A stretch of 64,000 bases of DNA, from positions 141,528 through 205,527 of the forward strand of contig NZ_PCOQ01000010.1 of the NCBI RefSeq assembly GCF_002975275.1, in the 5' to 3' direction. The stretch comes from Achromobacter sp. MYb9. Lineage in GTDB: Bacteria; Pseudomonadota; Gammaproteobacteria; Burkholderiales; Burkholderiaceae_B. Below the pieces are notes generated by a model. That model saw only the letters and a program-made list of their open reading frames with translations, had not been told where the DNA came from and ran no database searches. This document shows positions 10,901-18,367 of the stretch, in pieces (within the stretch, counting starts at the first letter, position 1; each line of letters opens with the position of its first letter). The translations under genes were made by a program, and so were the position numbers.

Positions 10901-13694
10901 GGCGGTACAGTGTCCGGATGACCGCGTCCAGGCTGTACAAGGCTTCATGCGCCAGGCTGGCCAAGGCAAACGCCGCCCGCGTGAACTGGCGCAGTGTCGG
11001 CGCAACCCAGCCGACCAGATGCTGCGCGAGCACGACGTCTTCTTCTTTTCTTACTCCGCTCAACGCCGAGGCAAACAAGGCCGGCAGGAACAGGATCAGC
11101 ACGCAGGCGACTGTCCACAGGTACGGGGCAGGCAGTCGTGTCCAGCCCAGCGCAAGCAAAAGCACAAGACTGGCCGGGACCAGGCTGCGGCGCAGGTTGT
11201 CCAGGATCTTGGCGCGCGCGAGCGCCGGCAGGGGCGATCCGTGCCGCGCGCCTGGTGCCGTGGGCGACCGGCCAATCAGCCAGCCCAGTAGTTGCCAGTC
11301 TCCGCGTATCCAGCGATGCCTGCGGCTGACGTCCGCGGCGTAGCGGGCTGGCTGGCCTTCGAAGAGCTGGACGTCGCTCAGCAGGCCGGAGCGGGCATAG
11401 CAGCCTTCCAGTAGATCGTGGCTCAGGACCCGGTTCTCGGGGAAGCAGTCCTTCAAGGCCACCTCGAAAGCGTCTACGTCGTAGATCCCCTTGCCGATGA
11501 AGGACCCCTCTTTGAAGATGTCCTGATAAACGTCGGACACCGTGTTGGTGTAGGGATCGATGCCCGGATCGCCGCCGTTTAGGCGCGCATAGGCGGACGC
11601 TGTCAGGTCGGTCAAGCTCACCGCCACCCGGGGCTGCAGAATGCCATAGCCTCGAGTCACCCGGCGCGTGTCCGGGTCGAACCGCGCCTGATTGAGCGGA
11701 TGGGCCATGGCGCCGACCAGCTTCCACGCGGTTTCCCGGGGCAGCTCGGTGTCGGTGTCCAGCGTTATGACGTATCTGGTGCCGGCGAGCGCAGCCAGGT
11801 CGCCCACGACGCAGGAAAACGCGCCTGCGCCCTGGCCGCGGAGCAGGCCGTTCAGGTCGGCCAGCTTTCCTCGCTTTCTCTCGTAGGCCATCCAGACCCG
11901 CTCTTGTTCGTTCCAGCGGCGAGGGCGGTGAAAGAGAAAGAACGGACTGCGCCCTAGGCGCCGGTACTTACGGTTCAGCGCCTGGATCTGCGCCTGGGCG
12001 CGTTCCAGCAGCAAGGCGTCCGAGGGCTGATGCTCCGACGCGGCGTCCACGAAGTCCGTCAGCAGGCAGAAGCTCAGGTTCTCGCCGGGATTGGCCAGAA
12101 AGCGGATCTCCAGGGCCTCGGCCAGCGTCTCCGCGTCATCGAGGCCAATCAGCATCGTGGGGACGGCGACCAGGCAGCGGCCGCTGTCGGGGATGCGCTT
12201 GGCGTAATCCATGCGCGGAAGGCGCTGGGGCCGCACCAGCCACGTCAAGGACCAGTTGACAGTGGCCACGGCGAGATGGCTGGCGGCGATCAAGGACAGC
12301 ACGGCGAAGCACGCCATGGCCCAGGGGCCGACTTCTGACCCATGGGCCATCGCCAGCAGCAGGGCGCCGACGCCTACCGTAAGCAGGATGATGGCGCCCG
12401 CATACAGGCGCAGCGCGGCGCGGGGCGAGATGCGGGCCACCCTCTCCCGCACGCTGAACTGAGCCTTGGCCCGTTTCGCCAGCTCGTCCTGGCCCTCGTC
12501 GATCAGGTAGTAGCCCACGTGCGCGCGCCGGAAATCGGCGCCCGGGCTCGGGTCGGCCGCGCCTGCCGTTGCCAGGTCGACTGCCATGGCGGCGATTTCA
12601 GTCTCCGCGTGCTCGGATTTCCGCGCCATCCGCTCGACGCGATGGCGGTAGTGGTCTCGGGTTGGAAAATCCATGCCGGCGTAGACGCCGGCGGGATCCT
12701 GGCGCAAGGTCCGGTCCACGATGCTGACGGCTTCCACGAAGTCGTTCCAGTTCGTCGTCGACAAGGTGCGCAGGCTGCCGATGCTGTTGCTGATGGATAC
12801 CTGGTCGGCCGCCTGTTGCTGGTTTTCGGTGATGACCATCTGTTCAATGGTCAGGTTGGACTGGGCAAGGCGCTGCTCGAACCACGTCAACGGCAGGGCC
12901 AGCGCCGGACCATGCCCCTGGAGTCGCCTGGCCAGTTCGGCCACGAACGAACCGTCTATGGGTGGATTCGAACGCGCCATGTTGGCGATGACCAGTATCA
13001 GGCTGGTGGGATCCTCCTCGGCCGATTTCCGCATCGTGTCGGCCCAGGTGTCCGCCAGGCCGCGGTTCATGTTCGCGTAGGCCAGCCGGATGGCGACGCG
13101 GCGCAGGTTTTCGATCAGGCCCAGGCGCATCATGATGGGAATCGCCCACAATTCTCCCAGCTGCAGCGGCGTAACCAATTGATAGGCGGCCACGAATGCC
13201 TGGATGCCCGCGGCATCGATCCGCGCGTCGCTATGGGAGATCATCTCCAGCGCAATGTCGTACACCCGCGGCAGTCCCTGCGAGGGGCCCGTGTCCAGCT
13301 TCGGCAGGCTGCGGCTGTAGCCCTTGGGCAGATGCCGTTTGGCCAGCCGGATCTGCTCTTCGATCAGGTAGAAATTGTCCAGCAGCCATTCGTCGGCCGG
13401 CGTGATCTGGCGATTCTGCCGCACGGACTCCATCAAAAGCGCGCAGGCCTGAGCCAGCAGCGTCTGGTTTTCGGTAAGCCGTGGCAGCAAGGTGTCCGGC
13501 GGACGCGATCTGCCCACGTGATGCGCGTGCGCCAGCGCCTGGCCGTGCTGCTCCATTTGCAGCGAGCTGAACAGCTCCGCCCGCAGTGGCGGCTCGCTTT
13601 CGGCCGAGCGCAGCGTGGCCGTACCTCGGGCAAACAGGTCTATCCACTCGGGTGCAGCTTCGAGCGAGGGCCAATCAATAGGTTTCATAGCCAT
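4944..13694 (-). CDS. ndvB: Cyclic beta-1,2-glucan synthase (NdvB/ChvB type, GT84-GH94)
   Basis: A 2,916-residue inner-membrane protein that should polymerise glucose from UDP-glucose into beta-1,2-glucan and cyclise it. Order of parts: soluble N-terminal region (to about 420); membrane segments (about 425-505); processive glycosyltransferase core with TLDTDTELPRE (about 643) and RRHRWIRGDWQL (about 795, the QxxRW-like element); further membrane segments (about 835-1000); glycoamylase-like domain (DPGSRLLAIGYN about 1340, PWGMSESAYNLF about 1458); two GH94 sugar-binding sandwich modules (about 1665 and 2165); and the GH94 catalytic barrel with FRDQLQDVMAL (about 2458) and CDWNDGMDK (about 2600), containing the family's catalytic Asp position. 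Length and order match ChvB/NdvB. Cyclic glucans act as periplasmic osmoprotectants and host-interaction factors. It is divergent from pgi. Confidence 0.93.
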   Translation of the reverse strand: MAMKPIDWPSLEAAPEWIDLFARGTATLRSAESEPPLRAELFSSLQMEQHGQALAHAHHVGRSRPPDTLLPRLTENQTLLAQACALLMESVRQNRQITPADEWLLDNFYLIEEQIRLAKRHLPKGYSRSLPKLDTGPSQGLPRVYDIALEMISHSDARIDAAGIQAFVAAYQLVTPLQLGELWAIPIMMRLGLIENLRRVAIRLAYANMNRGLADTWADTMRKSAEEDPTSLILVIANMARSNPPIDGSFVAELARRLQGHGPALALPLTWFEQRLAQSNLTIEQMVITENQQQAADQVSISNSIGSLRTLSTTNWNDFVEAVSIVDRTLRQDPAGVYAGMDFPTRDHYRHRVERMARKSEHAETEIAAMAVDLATAGAADPSPGADFRRAHVGYYLIDEGQDELAKRAKAQFSVRERVARISPRAALRLYAGAIILLTVGVGALLLAMAHGSEVGPWAMACFAVLSLIAASHLAVATVNWSLTWLVRPQRLPRMDYAKRIPDSGRCLVAVPTMLIGLDDAETLAEALEIRFLANPGENLSFCLLTDFVDAASEHQPSDALLLERAQAQIQALNRKYRRLGRSPFFLFHRPRRWNEQERVWMAYERKRGKLADLNGLLRGQGAGAFSCVVGDLAALAGTRYVITLDTDTELPRETAWKLVGAMAHPLNQARFDPDTRRVTRGYGILQPRVAVSLTDLTASAYARLNGGDPGIDPYTNTVSDVYQDIFKEGSFIGKGIYDVDAFEVALKDCFPENRVLSHDLLEGCYARSGLLSDVQLFEGQPARYAADVSRRHRWIRGDWQLLGWLIGRSPTAPGARHGSPLPALARAKILDNLRRSLVPASLVLLLALGWTRLPAPYLWTVACVLILFLPALFASALSGVRKEEDVVLAQHLVGWVAPTLRQFTRAAFALASLAHEALYSLDAVIRTLYRLTVSRRRLLEWKPSSVTNRDGGTRSGPILLSVWSSPLLAAAIGVGVMLLNPSAWGAALPVLALWAAMPVIAWRLSRPPVLAKIDLSPDQTEFLRMLARKTWSFFDGHGGAQDNWLIPDNIQDRPSPSIAHRTSPTNLGLALLANLAAYDFGYLQASRLLEKTHASLGTMATLERYLGHFYNWYDTITLKPLAPLYISTVDSGNLAGHLLTLRPGLLELAQAPLLHPRTFQGCADALAVLRESVSEGSSAELEPFADALDSVIQAGALTLPQAKQHLDRLCALASAQIGHYAAPELGQALWHCQALLQQCEAARSELALLAPWPGLANAAGWRDIPELHAMPTLQQVADMARRVLPTLRERLSSPDITSDEQTWLLETELAVIAAGERARDRLALIAVLADTLAEMAVADYRFLYDPGSRLLAIGYNLTERRRDEGLYDLLASEARLSSFVAVAQGQLPQETWFALGRQLSGAASGTVLLSWSGSMFEYLMPRLVMPSYPHTLLEQTCVSAVRAQIEYGDKLGIPWGMSESAYNLFDIGMNYQYRAFGVPGLGLKRGLADDVVVAPYASMLALMVLPDEACHNLQRLAKENLLGRYGFYEAIDYTPRRLPPGKTGAIVYAYMAHHQGMGFLSIANVLLGRTMQVRFEADPSFQATMLLLQERVPRAATAFAKAAELSVIRSTATGQPETPVRVLDTADSAIPEVQLLSNGRYHVMVTNSGAGSSRWKDLAVTRWREDGTCDNWGTFCYLKDKDSGAIWSTSHQPTLTRPDHYEVIFSEGRAEFRRTDHQIDTHTEIVVSPEDDIELRRCHLTNRSRERRTIEITCYAEVVIAPPMADELHPAFSNLFVQTEIVPSERAILCSRRGRSPADNPPWMFQLLAIHGGHPGTASYETDRSIFLGRGRSVADPQALEGDGPLTGSQGSVLDPVSAIRCEITLEAEESMVIDLVQGVGDSRSACMNLISKYRDRHLADRALELAWTHAQVTLRQLNVAEADAQLYARLANAIVYQNPAMRAEAATLLKNRRGQSGLWGYAISGDLPIVLLRIKDPANFQLVRQLVQAHAYWRQKGVAVDLVIWNEDMGSYRQALQDRMMGLISAGVEAHIIDRPGGIFVRPGDQISEEDRTLLQAVSRISLSDTLGTLSNQVNRLGLPETRIAPLVVSTPVLPPAVQSAGAQADPGSGASILLHDNGLGGFTPDGEEYVITTTRDRRTPAPWVNVIANAGFGTVVSESGQAYTWNDNAHEYRLTPWYNDAVSDACGEAFYLRDESSGQYWSPAPYPAGGDSAYVTRHGFGYTVFEHVEDGIESELSIHVAQDAPVKFYALTLRNRSGRRRRLSVTGYVEWVLGDLRAKSSMHVVTETDPETGALLARNSFNTDFSGHVAWFDTSAPTRTMTGDRKEFIGRNGTLRHPQALRRSRLSGRTGAGLDPCAAIQVPATLEDGQDVRILFHLGASSQGVEHVRHLVRRYGELGAAGSELQAVRRYWRDTLGVVRIDTPDPAVNTLANGWLLYQTLACRLWARSGHYQSGGAFGFRDQLQDVMALVIARPALAREHLLRCAAQQFVQGDVLHWWHPPSNRGVRTRCSDDYLWLPFAACHYVEVTGDSDVLDDMAGFIEGRQLNPGESSNYDNPTPSRETASLYAHCTRALSHALSAFGSHGLPLIGSCDWNDGMDKVGEDGRGESVWLGFFLYNTLTRFAALARAREDLPFAAHCESEAARLRSRLEESGWDGGWYRRAYFDDGSPLGSAENPECQIDAISQSWAVLSDAAREDRARLAMQAVDERLIDNARGLIRLLDPPFDSSALNPGYIRGYVPGVRENGGQYTHAAIWTAMAFCGLGENARIGDLLTMLNPISHSDSPAKTAVYKVEPYVMAADIYTTPGQQGRGGWTWYTGSSGLMYRLILESVLGMRRRGASLSFHPCLPADWNTFKLHYRHGATLYSVTALRGQSENGAGYVTLDGVLQKSGEIPLLDDGRDREVMIVLQA

Positions 13695-13820
13695 AGAGTG
13701 ACCAAGCTCGGCCGCGGGCTCTGTGCGTTAGCGCACGGACGCCCTTTGTTGCCTATGGCATAACAGATGCGAGTCCCGGATTCTCCGCGGTTCCGCCAAG
13801 CGGCTTGGAGGCAGAGGGCA
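13695..13820. promoter_or_regulatory. Shared divergent promoter region, ndvB / pgi
   Basis: 126 bases separate the ndvB ATG from the preferred pgi ATG, so promoters for both must lie here or inside the gene ends. No strong sigma-70 hexamers stand out. The arrangement suggests co-regulation of glucan synthesis with hexose-phosphate interconversion, which is inference. Confidence 0.4.
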
Positions 13821-15497
13821 ATGGACAGACAAGGAATGGGCGGCCCCGGCGATGTGTCGCGCACCCACGCCTGGCAGACGCTGCTAGCGCATGCGGGCGA
13901 AGTGCGGCCGCAGCACGTGCTGAACCTGTTCCAGCTTGATCCGGAGCGCGGGCCGCGCTTGAGCGTGGAGGCCGCGGGCTGGTATCTCGACTATTCCAAG
14001 AACAGGATCACCACCAGAACTCTCGATCTGTTGCTGCGCCTGGCCCGCGCGACTCGTCTGCCGGCGAGGATAGACGCCATGTTCAATGGCGATCCGGTCA
14101 ATGTCAGTGAAGGCCGCGCTGCGTTGCATGTCGCATTGCGCATGCCCGCCGATGGCAGCGTGCAAGTGGATGGCAGGGACGTGGTGCCTGAGGTCCAGCG
14201 GGTGCTACGCCGCATGGAACGCTTCGCCGGCAGGGTGCGCAGCGGAGCCTGGCGGGGCGGAACCGGCAAAAGGATCAAAAATGTCGTCAACCTGGGCATA
14301 GGCGGCTCTGCGGTCGGCGTGGGCATGGCCTGTGCGGCGCTGCAGCACTACGGACGACCAGACATGCAGTTCCGCTTCGTGTCCAACTTGGACGGCGCGG
14401 ACTTCTTTCATGCTACGCGCGACCTGGACCCGCGCGAAACGCTGTTCATTGTCTGCTCTAAAACCTTCCAGACGCTCGAAACCCGCCGCAACGCGGCCGC
14501 CGCGCGCGCCTGGTGCCAGGAAGACATCCAGGACGAAAGCGCGGTACAGGCGCATTTCGTGGCCGTGACGGGAAATCGCGAGGCCGCTATCCAGGCCGGC
14601 TTCGCGTCGGAGCATGTCTTCGACGTCTGGGACTGGGTCAATGGCCGCTATTCATTGTGTTCCGCAATGGGACTGGCCTTGATGGCTGCCATCGGACCTG
14701 CCGCCTTTCGCGAGATGCTGGCCGGCTTCCATGACATGGATGCGCATTTTCTTTCCGCACCGCTGGAATGTAATCTTCCCGTCCTGCACGCATTGATGGC
14801 GGTGTGGAACAACAATCTCCTGGGTTCGCGATCCGTCGCCGTTCTGCCTTATGAGCATTATTTGAGGTGCTTTCCCTCGTATGTCCAACAATTGATGATG
14901 GAAAGCAATGGCAAGTCCGTCACACAGGGCGGGGCTCCGGTGGCCTGCCACACCAGCCCGATTTACTGGGGCGCTTGCGGAACGAACGGCCAGCATTCGT
15001 TCCATCAGTTGCTGCACCAGGGCTCGCAGATCGTGCCTTGCGACTTTATCGGGTTTCTTTCGCCGCTGCCGCCATCGGCGCATGGCCACGAGGAACTGTT
15101 GGCAAACATGTTCGCCCAAGCCCAGGCACTGGCCTTCGGCCGTCCACTGGGCGAAAGCGATGGGCCCGCGGATGCGCAGGTTCAGGAAGGGCACCGGCGG
15201 GTCCAGGGTAACCGTCCCAGCAACACGTTGCTGGCCGCAAGGCTGACGCCTCGCACGCTTGGAGCGCTTGTTGCGCTCTATGAGCACAGCGCCTACACCC
15301 AGGGTGTGATCTGGGACATCGATTCCTTCGACCAATGGGGCGTGGAACTGGGAAAGACGCTCGCCGTGCATATTGCGCAAGCGCTTGCGGCCGGGCAGGC
15401 AAGTGCGCCCGGTCCCGACAGTTCCACGCGAACAATGATGCAGAAATACCTGGACGACAAGACCGCCGCGGCTATGTGCGCCACCGAACGGACGTGA
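13821..15497 (+). CDS. pgi: Glucose-6-phosphate isomerase
   Basis: Interconverts glucose-6-phosphate and fructose-6-phosphate in the cytoplasm. Visible family blocks: INVSEGRAALHVALR-like region (VNVSEGRAALHVALR), VNLGIGGSAVG (sugar-phosphate binding), DWVNGRYSLCSAMGL, LMMESNGKSV and a GTNGQHSFHQLLHQG signature with the active-site His/Glu surroundings, then SFDQWGVELGK near the C-terminus. An in-frame ATG at 13767 would add 18 residues, but ATG 13821 has GGAGG nine bases upstream and gives about 558 residues, close to the usual 549. It is divergent from the cyclic glucan synthase, and G6P is the precursor of UDP-glucose. A second pgi elsewhere in the genome is possible. Confidence 0.95.
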   Translation: MDRQGMGGPGDVSRTHAWQTLLAHAGEVRPQHVLNLFQLDPERGPRLSVEAAGWYLDYSKNRITTRTLDLLLRLARATRLPARIDAMFNGDPVNVSEGRAALHVALRMPADGSVQVDGRDVVPEVQRVLRRMERFAGRVRSGAWRGGTGKRIKNVVNLGIGGSAVGVGMACAALQHYGRPDMQFRFVSNLDGADFFHATRDLDPRETLFIVCSKTFQTLETRRNAAAARAWCQEDIQDESAVQAHFVAVTGNREAAIQAGFASEHVFDVWDWVNGRYSLCSAMGLALMAAIGPAAFREMLAGFHDMDAHFLSAPLECNLPVLHALMAVWNNNLLGSRSVAVLPYEHYLRCFPSYVQQLMMESNGKSVTQGGAPVACHTSPIYWGACGTNGQHSFHQLLHQGSQIVPCDFIGFLSPLPPSAHGHEELLANMFAQAQALAFGRPLGESDGPADAQVQEGHRRVQGNRPSNTLLAARLTPRTLGALVALYEHSAYTQGVIWDIDSFDQWGVELGKTLAVHIAQALAAGQASAPGPDSSTRTMMQKYLDDKTAAAMCATERT

Positions 15498-15529
15498 TCC
15501 TGGCCTTCCCCTACCGTTGCACGGTCACA

Positions 15530-15547
15530 CTGGCGCTCCCGCGCCAG
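15530..15547 (+). repeat. Hairpin after pgi (possible weak terminator)
   Basis: CTGGCGC-TCCC-GCGCCAG gives a perfect 7-bp GC-rich stem with a 4-base loop, 32 bases after the pgi stop. There is no T-tract, so it is at best a processing or Rho-linked structure. Confidence 0.35.
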
Positions 15548-15580
15548 GTCAACACAGCTCTTCGCGACAGGATCATCGAT

Positions 15581-15904
15581 ATGTCATCGCTCATCAAGAA
15601 AGGCTATACCCGCTACACGCCTGCCCAGGTCCCGCGCTCCGGCATTTCGGCAATCGACTCGCTGGGCTTCGTTCCATTCGCGACCTACGGCTCCAGAGCG
15701 GTCGGCGCCTTGGTGGGCAGCGCACAGCCACATCCCGGCGCACCCATCGGGGACTCGGGCCAAGTCTCACGTGAGGTAAGCAAGTGGGAAGGCGAGGGCG
15801 GAAGCATCGTTGGCTATGTCGGCGTGCTGCGCCCGTTCGTGTTTGGTGGCGCCGGATCGCAGGTTCTGTGGCCGGTGCTGGCGTGGCACAGAGAAGAGTC
15901 CTGA
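15581..15904 (+). CDS. Hypothetical small protein
   Basis: A 107-codon frame (MSSLIKKGYTRYTPAQ...) with AGGA nine bases before the ATG. No signal peptide and no domain that I recognise; Gly/Pro/Val-rich with two hydrophobic stretches (FVPFATYGSRAVGALVG; GYVGVLRPFVFGG). A longer in-frame extension to 15335 overlaps pgi and is unlikely. It may be a conserved lineage-specific protein or a chance frame. Confidence 0.4.
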   Translation: MSSLIKKGYTRYTPAQVPRSGISAIDSLGFVPFATYGSRAVGALVGSAQPHPGAPIGDSGQVSREVSKWEGEGGSIVGYVGVLRPFVFGGAGSQVLWPVLAWHREES

Positions 15905-15948
15905 CGCGTTCGGGTCAAGTTTGCGCAATGGGGAAAGACCCATCATCC

Positions 15949-16035
15949 ATGCGACAACTCAAAAAGTATGTATGCGCAGTGTTCGTCGCGCTTTCGCTCA
16001 CTGCGGTGCATGCAGATCAAATAGCACCCGCTTAG
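15949..16035 (+). CDS. Tiny putative exported peptide (28 residues)
   Basis: MRQLKKYVCAVFVALSLTAV continues HADQIAPA and stops. This is a textbook Sec signal peptide (RQLKK, hydrophobic core, VHA cleavage site) followed by only about five residues. An in-frame ATG at 15928 is an alternative start. It could be the surviving 5' end of a truncated exported-protein gene or a real micro-peptide. No clear ribosome binding site. Confidence 0.3.
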   Translation: MRQLKKYVCAVFVALSLTAVHADQIAPA

Positions 16036-16149
16036 CGGGGCCAATGATCAATAGTGCGGTACTCTGGGCAGGACTCCGTTCGCCACCGTACATAACGCGT
16101 GGGGATTGCCCCTGCCGAGTGGGCAAAGTGTGCCGGAGGATTTTCGGAT

Positions 16150-16171
16150 AACGGCCCTGGATCGGGCCGTT
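16150..16171 (+). promoter_or_regulatory. Inverted repeat in the leader of the Crp/Fnr gene
   Basis: AACGGCCC-TGGATC-GGGCCGTT: a perfect 8-bp dyad with a 6-base centre, ending 28 bases before the regulator's ATG. Placement suggests an operator or a 5' leader hairpin, possibly autoregulatory; there is no T-run. Confidence 0.4.
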
Positions 16172-16199
16172 GCAACCGGGCTTGTTGGAGGGACTCATC

Positions 16200-16928
16200 A
16201 TGCCTGATTCTCACGATCCCACCCAAAATCACCTATTGGCGGCGCTGCCTCCGCAGGAGATGAAGCGAGTGTTTCCTCTGTTGGAGCGGGTCTCCCTGCC
16301 GTTGGGCAAGGCGCTGTACGAACCGGGCGGTCGAATGCGGCATGTCTGCTTTCCGGTCGACTGCATCGTTTCCCTGCTGTGCGTCATGGAAGATGGCGCC
16401 TCGACCGAAATCGCTGTGGTCGGCAACGAAGGCATCGTCGGCATTTCCTTGTTTATGGGCGGCGAAACCACCCCCAGCCGCGCAATCGTGCAAAGCGCGG
16501 GGGTGGGCTACCAGTTGAAGGGGCAGGCGCTGAAAGACGAGTTCGACCGGGGCGGAGCCATGCAGCATCTGCTGCTTCGGTATACGCAGGCGCTATTGAC
16601 GCAAATGGCCCAGACCGCGGTGTGCAATCGTCATCATTCGCTGGACCAGCAGCTTTGCCGCTGGCTCCTGCTTAGCCTGGACCGTCTGCAATCCGACGAA
16701 CTGGTCATGACGCAGGAACTCATCGCCAACATGCTGGGCGTGCGCCGGGAAGGGGTCACCGAGGCCGCCGGCCACCTGCAGGAGGATGGCCTGATCCGGT
16801 ATCGGCGCGGCCACATCACCGTGTTGGACCGCAAGGGGCTGGAGGCTCGCGTCTGCGAATGCTATATGGTGGTCCGGCAGGAATATCAACGGCTGCTGAA
16901 TGTGACTGGTAGCGCGATCCGCGCCTGA
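16200..16928 (+). CDS. Crp/Fnr-family transcriptional regulator, first copy
   Basis: About 242 residues. N-terminal cyclic-nucleotide-binding-like beta barrel (LPLGKALYEPGGRMRHVCFP, EIAVVGNEGIVGISLFMGG), dimerisation helix (RYTQALLTQMAQTAVCNRHH) and a C-terminal winged helix (TQELIANMLGVRREGVTEAA, then LIRYRRGHITVLDRKGLE). ATG 16200 has TTGGAGGG eight bases upstream; the frame's upstream extension is not needed. The barrel lacks the canonical cAMP-pocket signature and there is no Fnr-type N-terminal cysteine cluster, so its ligand is unknown. It is followed after 35 bases by a paralogue, probably in one transcript. Confidence 0.88.
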   Translation: MPDSHDPTQNHLLAALPPQEMKRVFPLLERVSLPLGKALYEPGGRMRHVCFPVDCIVSLLCVMEDGASTEIAVVGNEGIVGISLFMGGETTPSRAIVQSAGVGYQLKGQALKDEFDRGGAMQHLLLRYTQALLTQMAQTAVCNRHHSLDQQLCRWLLLSLDRLQSDELVMTQELIANMLGVRREGVTEAAGHLQEDGLIRYRRGHITVLDRKGLEARVCECYMVVRQEYQRLLNVTGSAIRA

Positions 16929-16963
16929 GATGGAACCTGGAGCACAACTTGCCGCACCTCCCG

Positions 16964-17665
16964 ATGGCCGATGTTCCCAACCGCCTGCTCGACGCCTTGC
17001 CCAACCGAGAACGGCCTCGATTGCTGGATCGCTTCGAGTCCGTCGACCTGGTCTTCGGACAATGTCTGCTTCAGCCGGGCGACCGCATCAACGACGTCTA
17101 CTTCCCCAGCGGGGGCTATATCTCCCTGATCCTGCCGCAGACGCGCGGCGCTTCGCTGGAAGTGGGGCTGGTCGGCAATGAAGGGATGTGGAGCGTCGAC
17201 GTTCCATTGGGCGCCGATACCTCGCAGCTCCGCGCAGTCGTGCAGGGAGCAGGGTCCGCGTTGCGCATGAAAGCGGATTTGTTCCGACGGGAACTGGACG
17301 CCAGCGCCGCGCTGCGCGACCTGATCAGCCGATATACCGTCGTCATCCTGCAGCAACTCGCCCAGGCCGCGGCCTGCATGCATTCCCATGTGCTCGAGGG
17401 CAGGCTTGCGCGCTGGTTGCTGATGACGCAAGACCGCGCGCACTCAGGCAGCTTTCACCTCACTCATGAATATCTGGCCTATATGCTAGGTGTGCGAAGG
17501 GTCGGCGTGACGGTGGCTGCCTCGGCCCTGCAGCATCGCAAGCTGATCGCGTATCGCCGCGGAAATATCGAGATCTTGAACAGGCCAGGCCTGGAGCAGG
17601 CGGCGTGCGATTGCTACGCCGCAGACCAGTTCAGCTATGGCCAACTCACGAGGTGGCCCCATTAA
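16964..17665 (+). CDS. Crp/Fnr-family transcriptional regulator, second copy
   Basis: About 233 residues, paralogous to its upstream neighbour: LVFGQCLLQPGDRINDVYFP, EVGLVGNEGMWSVDVPLG, RYTVVILQQLAQAAACMHSH, and winged helix THEYLAYMLGVRRVGVTVAA with LIAYRRGNIEILNRPGLE. ATG 16964 is chosen; a TTG at 16949 is an alternative. The pair keeps the same GNEG and YRRG positions but differs widely elsewhere, so this is an old tandem duplication rather than a recent one. Ligand and targets are unknown. Confidence 0.85.
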   Translation: MADVPNRLLDALPNRERPRLLDRFESVDLVFGQCLLQPGDRINDVYFPSGGYISLILPQTRGASLEVGLVGNEGMWSVDVPLGADTSQLRAVVQGAGSALRMKADLFRRELDASAALRDLISRYTVVILQQLAQAAACMHSHVLEGRLARWLLMTQDRAHSGSFHLTHEYLAYMLGVRRVGVTVAASALQHRKLIAYRRGNIEILNRPGLEQAACDCYAADQFSYGQLTRWPH

Positions 17666-17806
17666 GATCCGGAGGGACAAAATTGGTTCATTGATTTTGT
17701 TGGCCGACTGCCATCCAAAACGGAAGCGCGACATCCGTTAGTTGCGCCTTGGGGGAACCCCTCGCCACGCTTGAACGGGAGAGTTTTGCGCTTCGGGGCC
17801 GTCGTC
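17666..17806. other. Intergenic stretch with one dyad
   Basis: Convergent space between the second Crp/Fnr gene and a minus-strand hypothetical. ACAAAAT (17677-17683) and ATTTTGT (17694-17700) form a 7-bp AT-rich dyad just after the regulator's stop. It is too AT-rich for an intrinsic terminator. Confidence 0.35.
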
Positions 17807-18049
17807 TCAGTGGGCCGGCTCGCTTGAGTGCGTCTTGAACCATCCCAGCGCGTCTAGCAGTTGTCGGCTCAGATCCGCCGCTTGGTCCCTGTCGAGAACG
17901 AAAACGAAGATGTTCGGCGCCGCCGCCGGTGCGTCGACTGTCAAGGGGGTGTGCTGGAGGCGCATGATGATTGCGTTAAGTGTTCCGTCCAATACTCCGA
18001 TGTCGAAACCGACGGCGCGGCCTATGTTGGTGTCCGGATTTTTCTTCAT
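17807..18049 (-). CDS. Conserved-looking hypothetical protein (80 residues)
   Basis: Begins MKKNPDTNIGRAVGFDIGVL, then TLNAIIMRLQHTPLTV and FVFVLDRDQAADLSRQLLDAL. Alternating hydrophobic beta-like strands followed by an amphipathic helix suggest a small folded cytoplasmic protein. GGAGA six bases before the ATG supports translation. The layout is loosely reminiscent of small BssS-like regulators, but I cannot claim that family. Confidence 0.6.
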   Translation of the reverse strand: MKKNPDTNIGRAVGFDIGVLDGTLNAIIMRLQHTPLTVDAPAAAPNIFVFVLDRDQAADLSRQLLDALGWFKTHSSEPAH

Positions 18050-18193
18050 GAGTGTCTCCGGAGTGGTCCCCGCGAATACTCACGTTAGCACTCCGCACAC
18101 CGACAAGGAATAGTCATCCTGCGCCGGGCCAGGTAGCCCGAGCAGTGTGGGTTGAGGACCCCGCGCGTCCTGTGCGAAGCGGGTCTTCGCCCT

Positions 18194-18367
18194 TCAGTTT
18201 AAGCGCCCCGGTTCGCCCAGACGGCATTCAATCGCCAGTACTACGGTCCCATCAGGCCTTTCATGCTTACAGGGATGAAACCTGTAATGCTGCTCGATGA
18301 GATGGGTGATCCCGCTAGCGCTTACGGCGACGAGTTTCATAGCCGGGTTTGTGTGGATTGTCGCCAT
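18194..18367 (-). CDS. Small hypothetical protein (57 residues)
   Basis: Reads MATIHTNPAMKLVAVSASGI, then THLIEQHYRFHPCKHERPDG and TVVLAIECRLGEPGRLN. GGAG lies seven bases before the ATG, inside the overlapping 27-codon frame described next. Two cysteines and several histidines are present (HPCKHE, ECR). Natural-looking composition with a valine-rich strand pattern argues for a real gene; no family is recognised. Confidence 0.45.
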   Translation of the reverse strand: MATIHTNPAMKLVAVSASGITHLIEQHYRFHPCKHERPDGTVVLAIECRLGEPGRLN

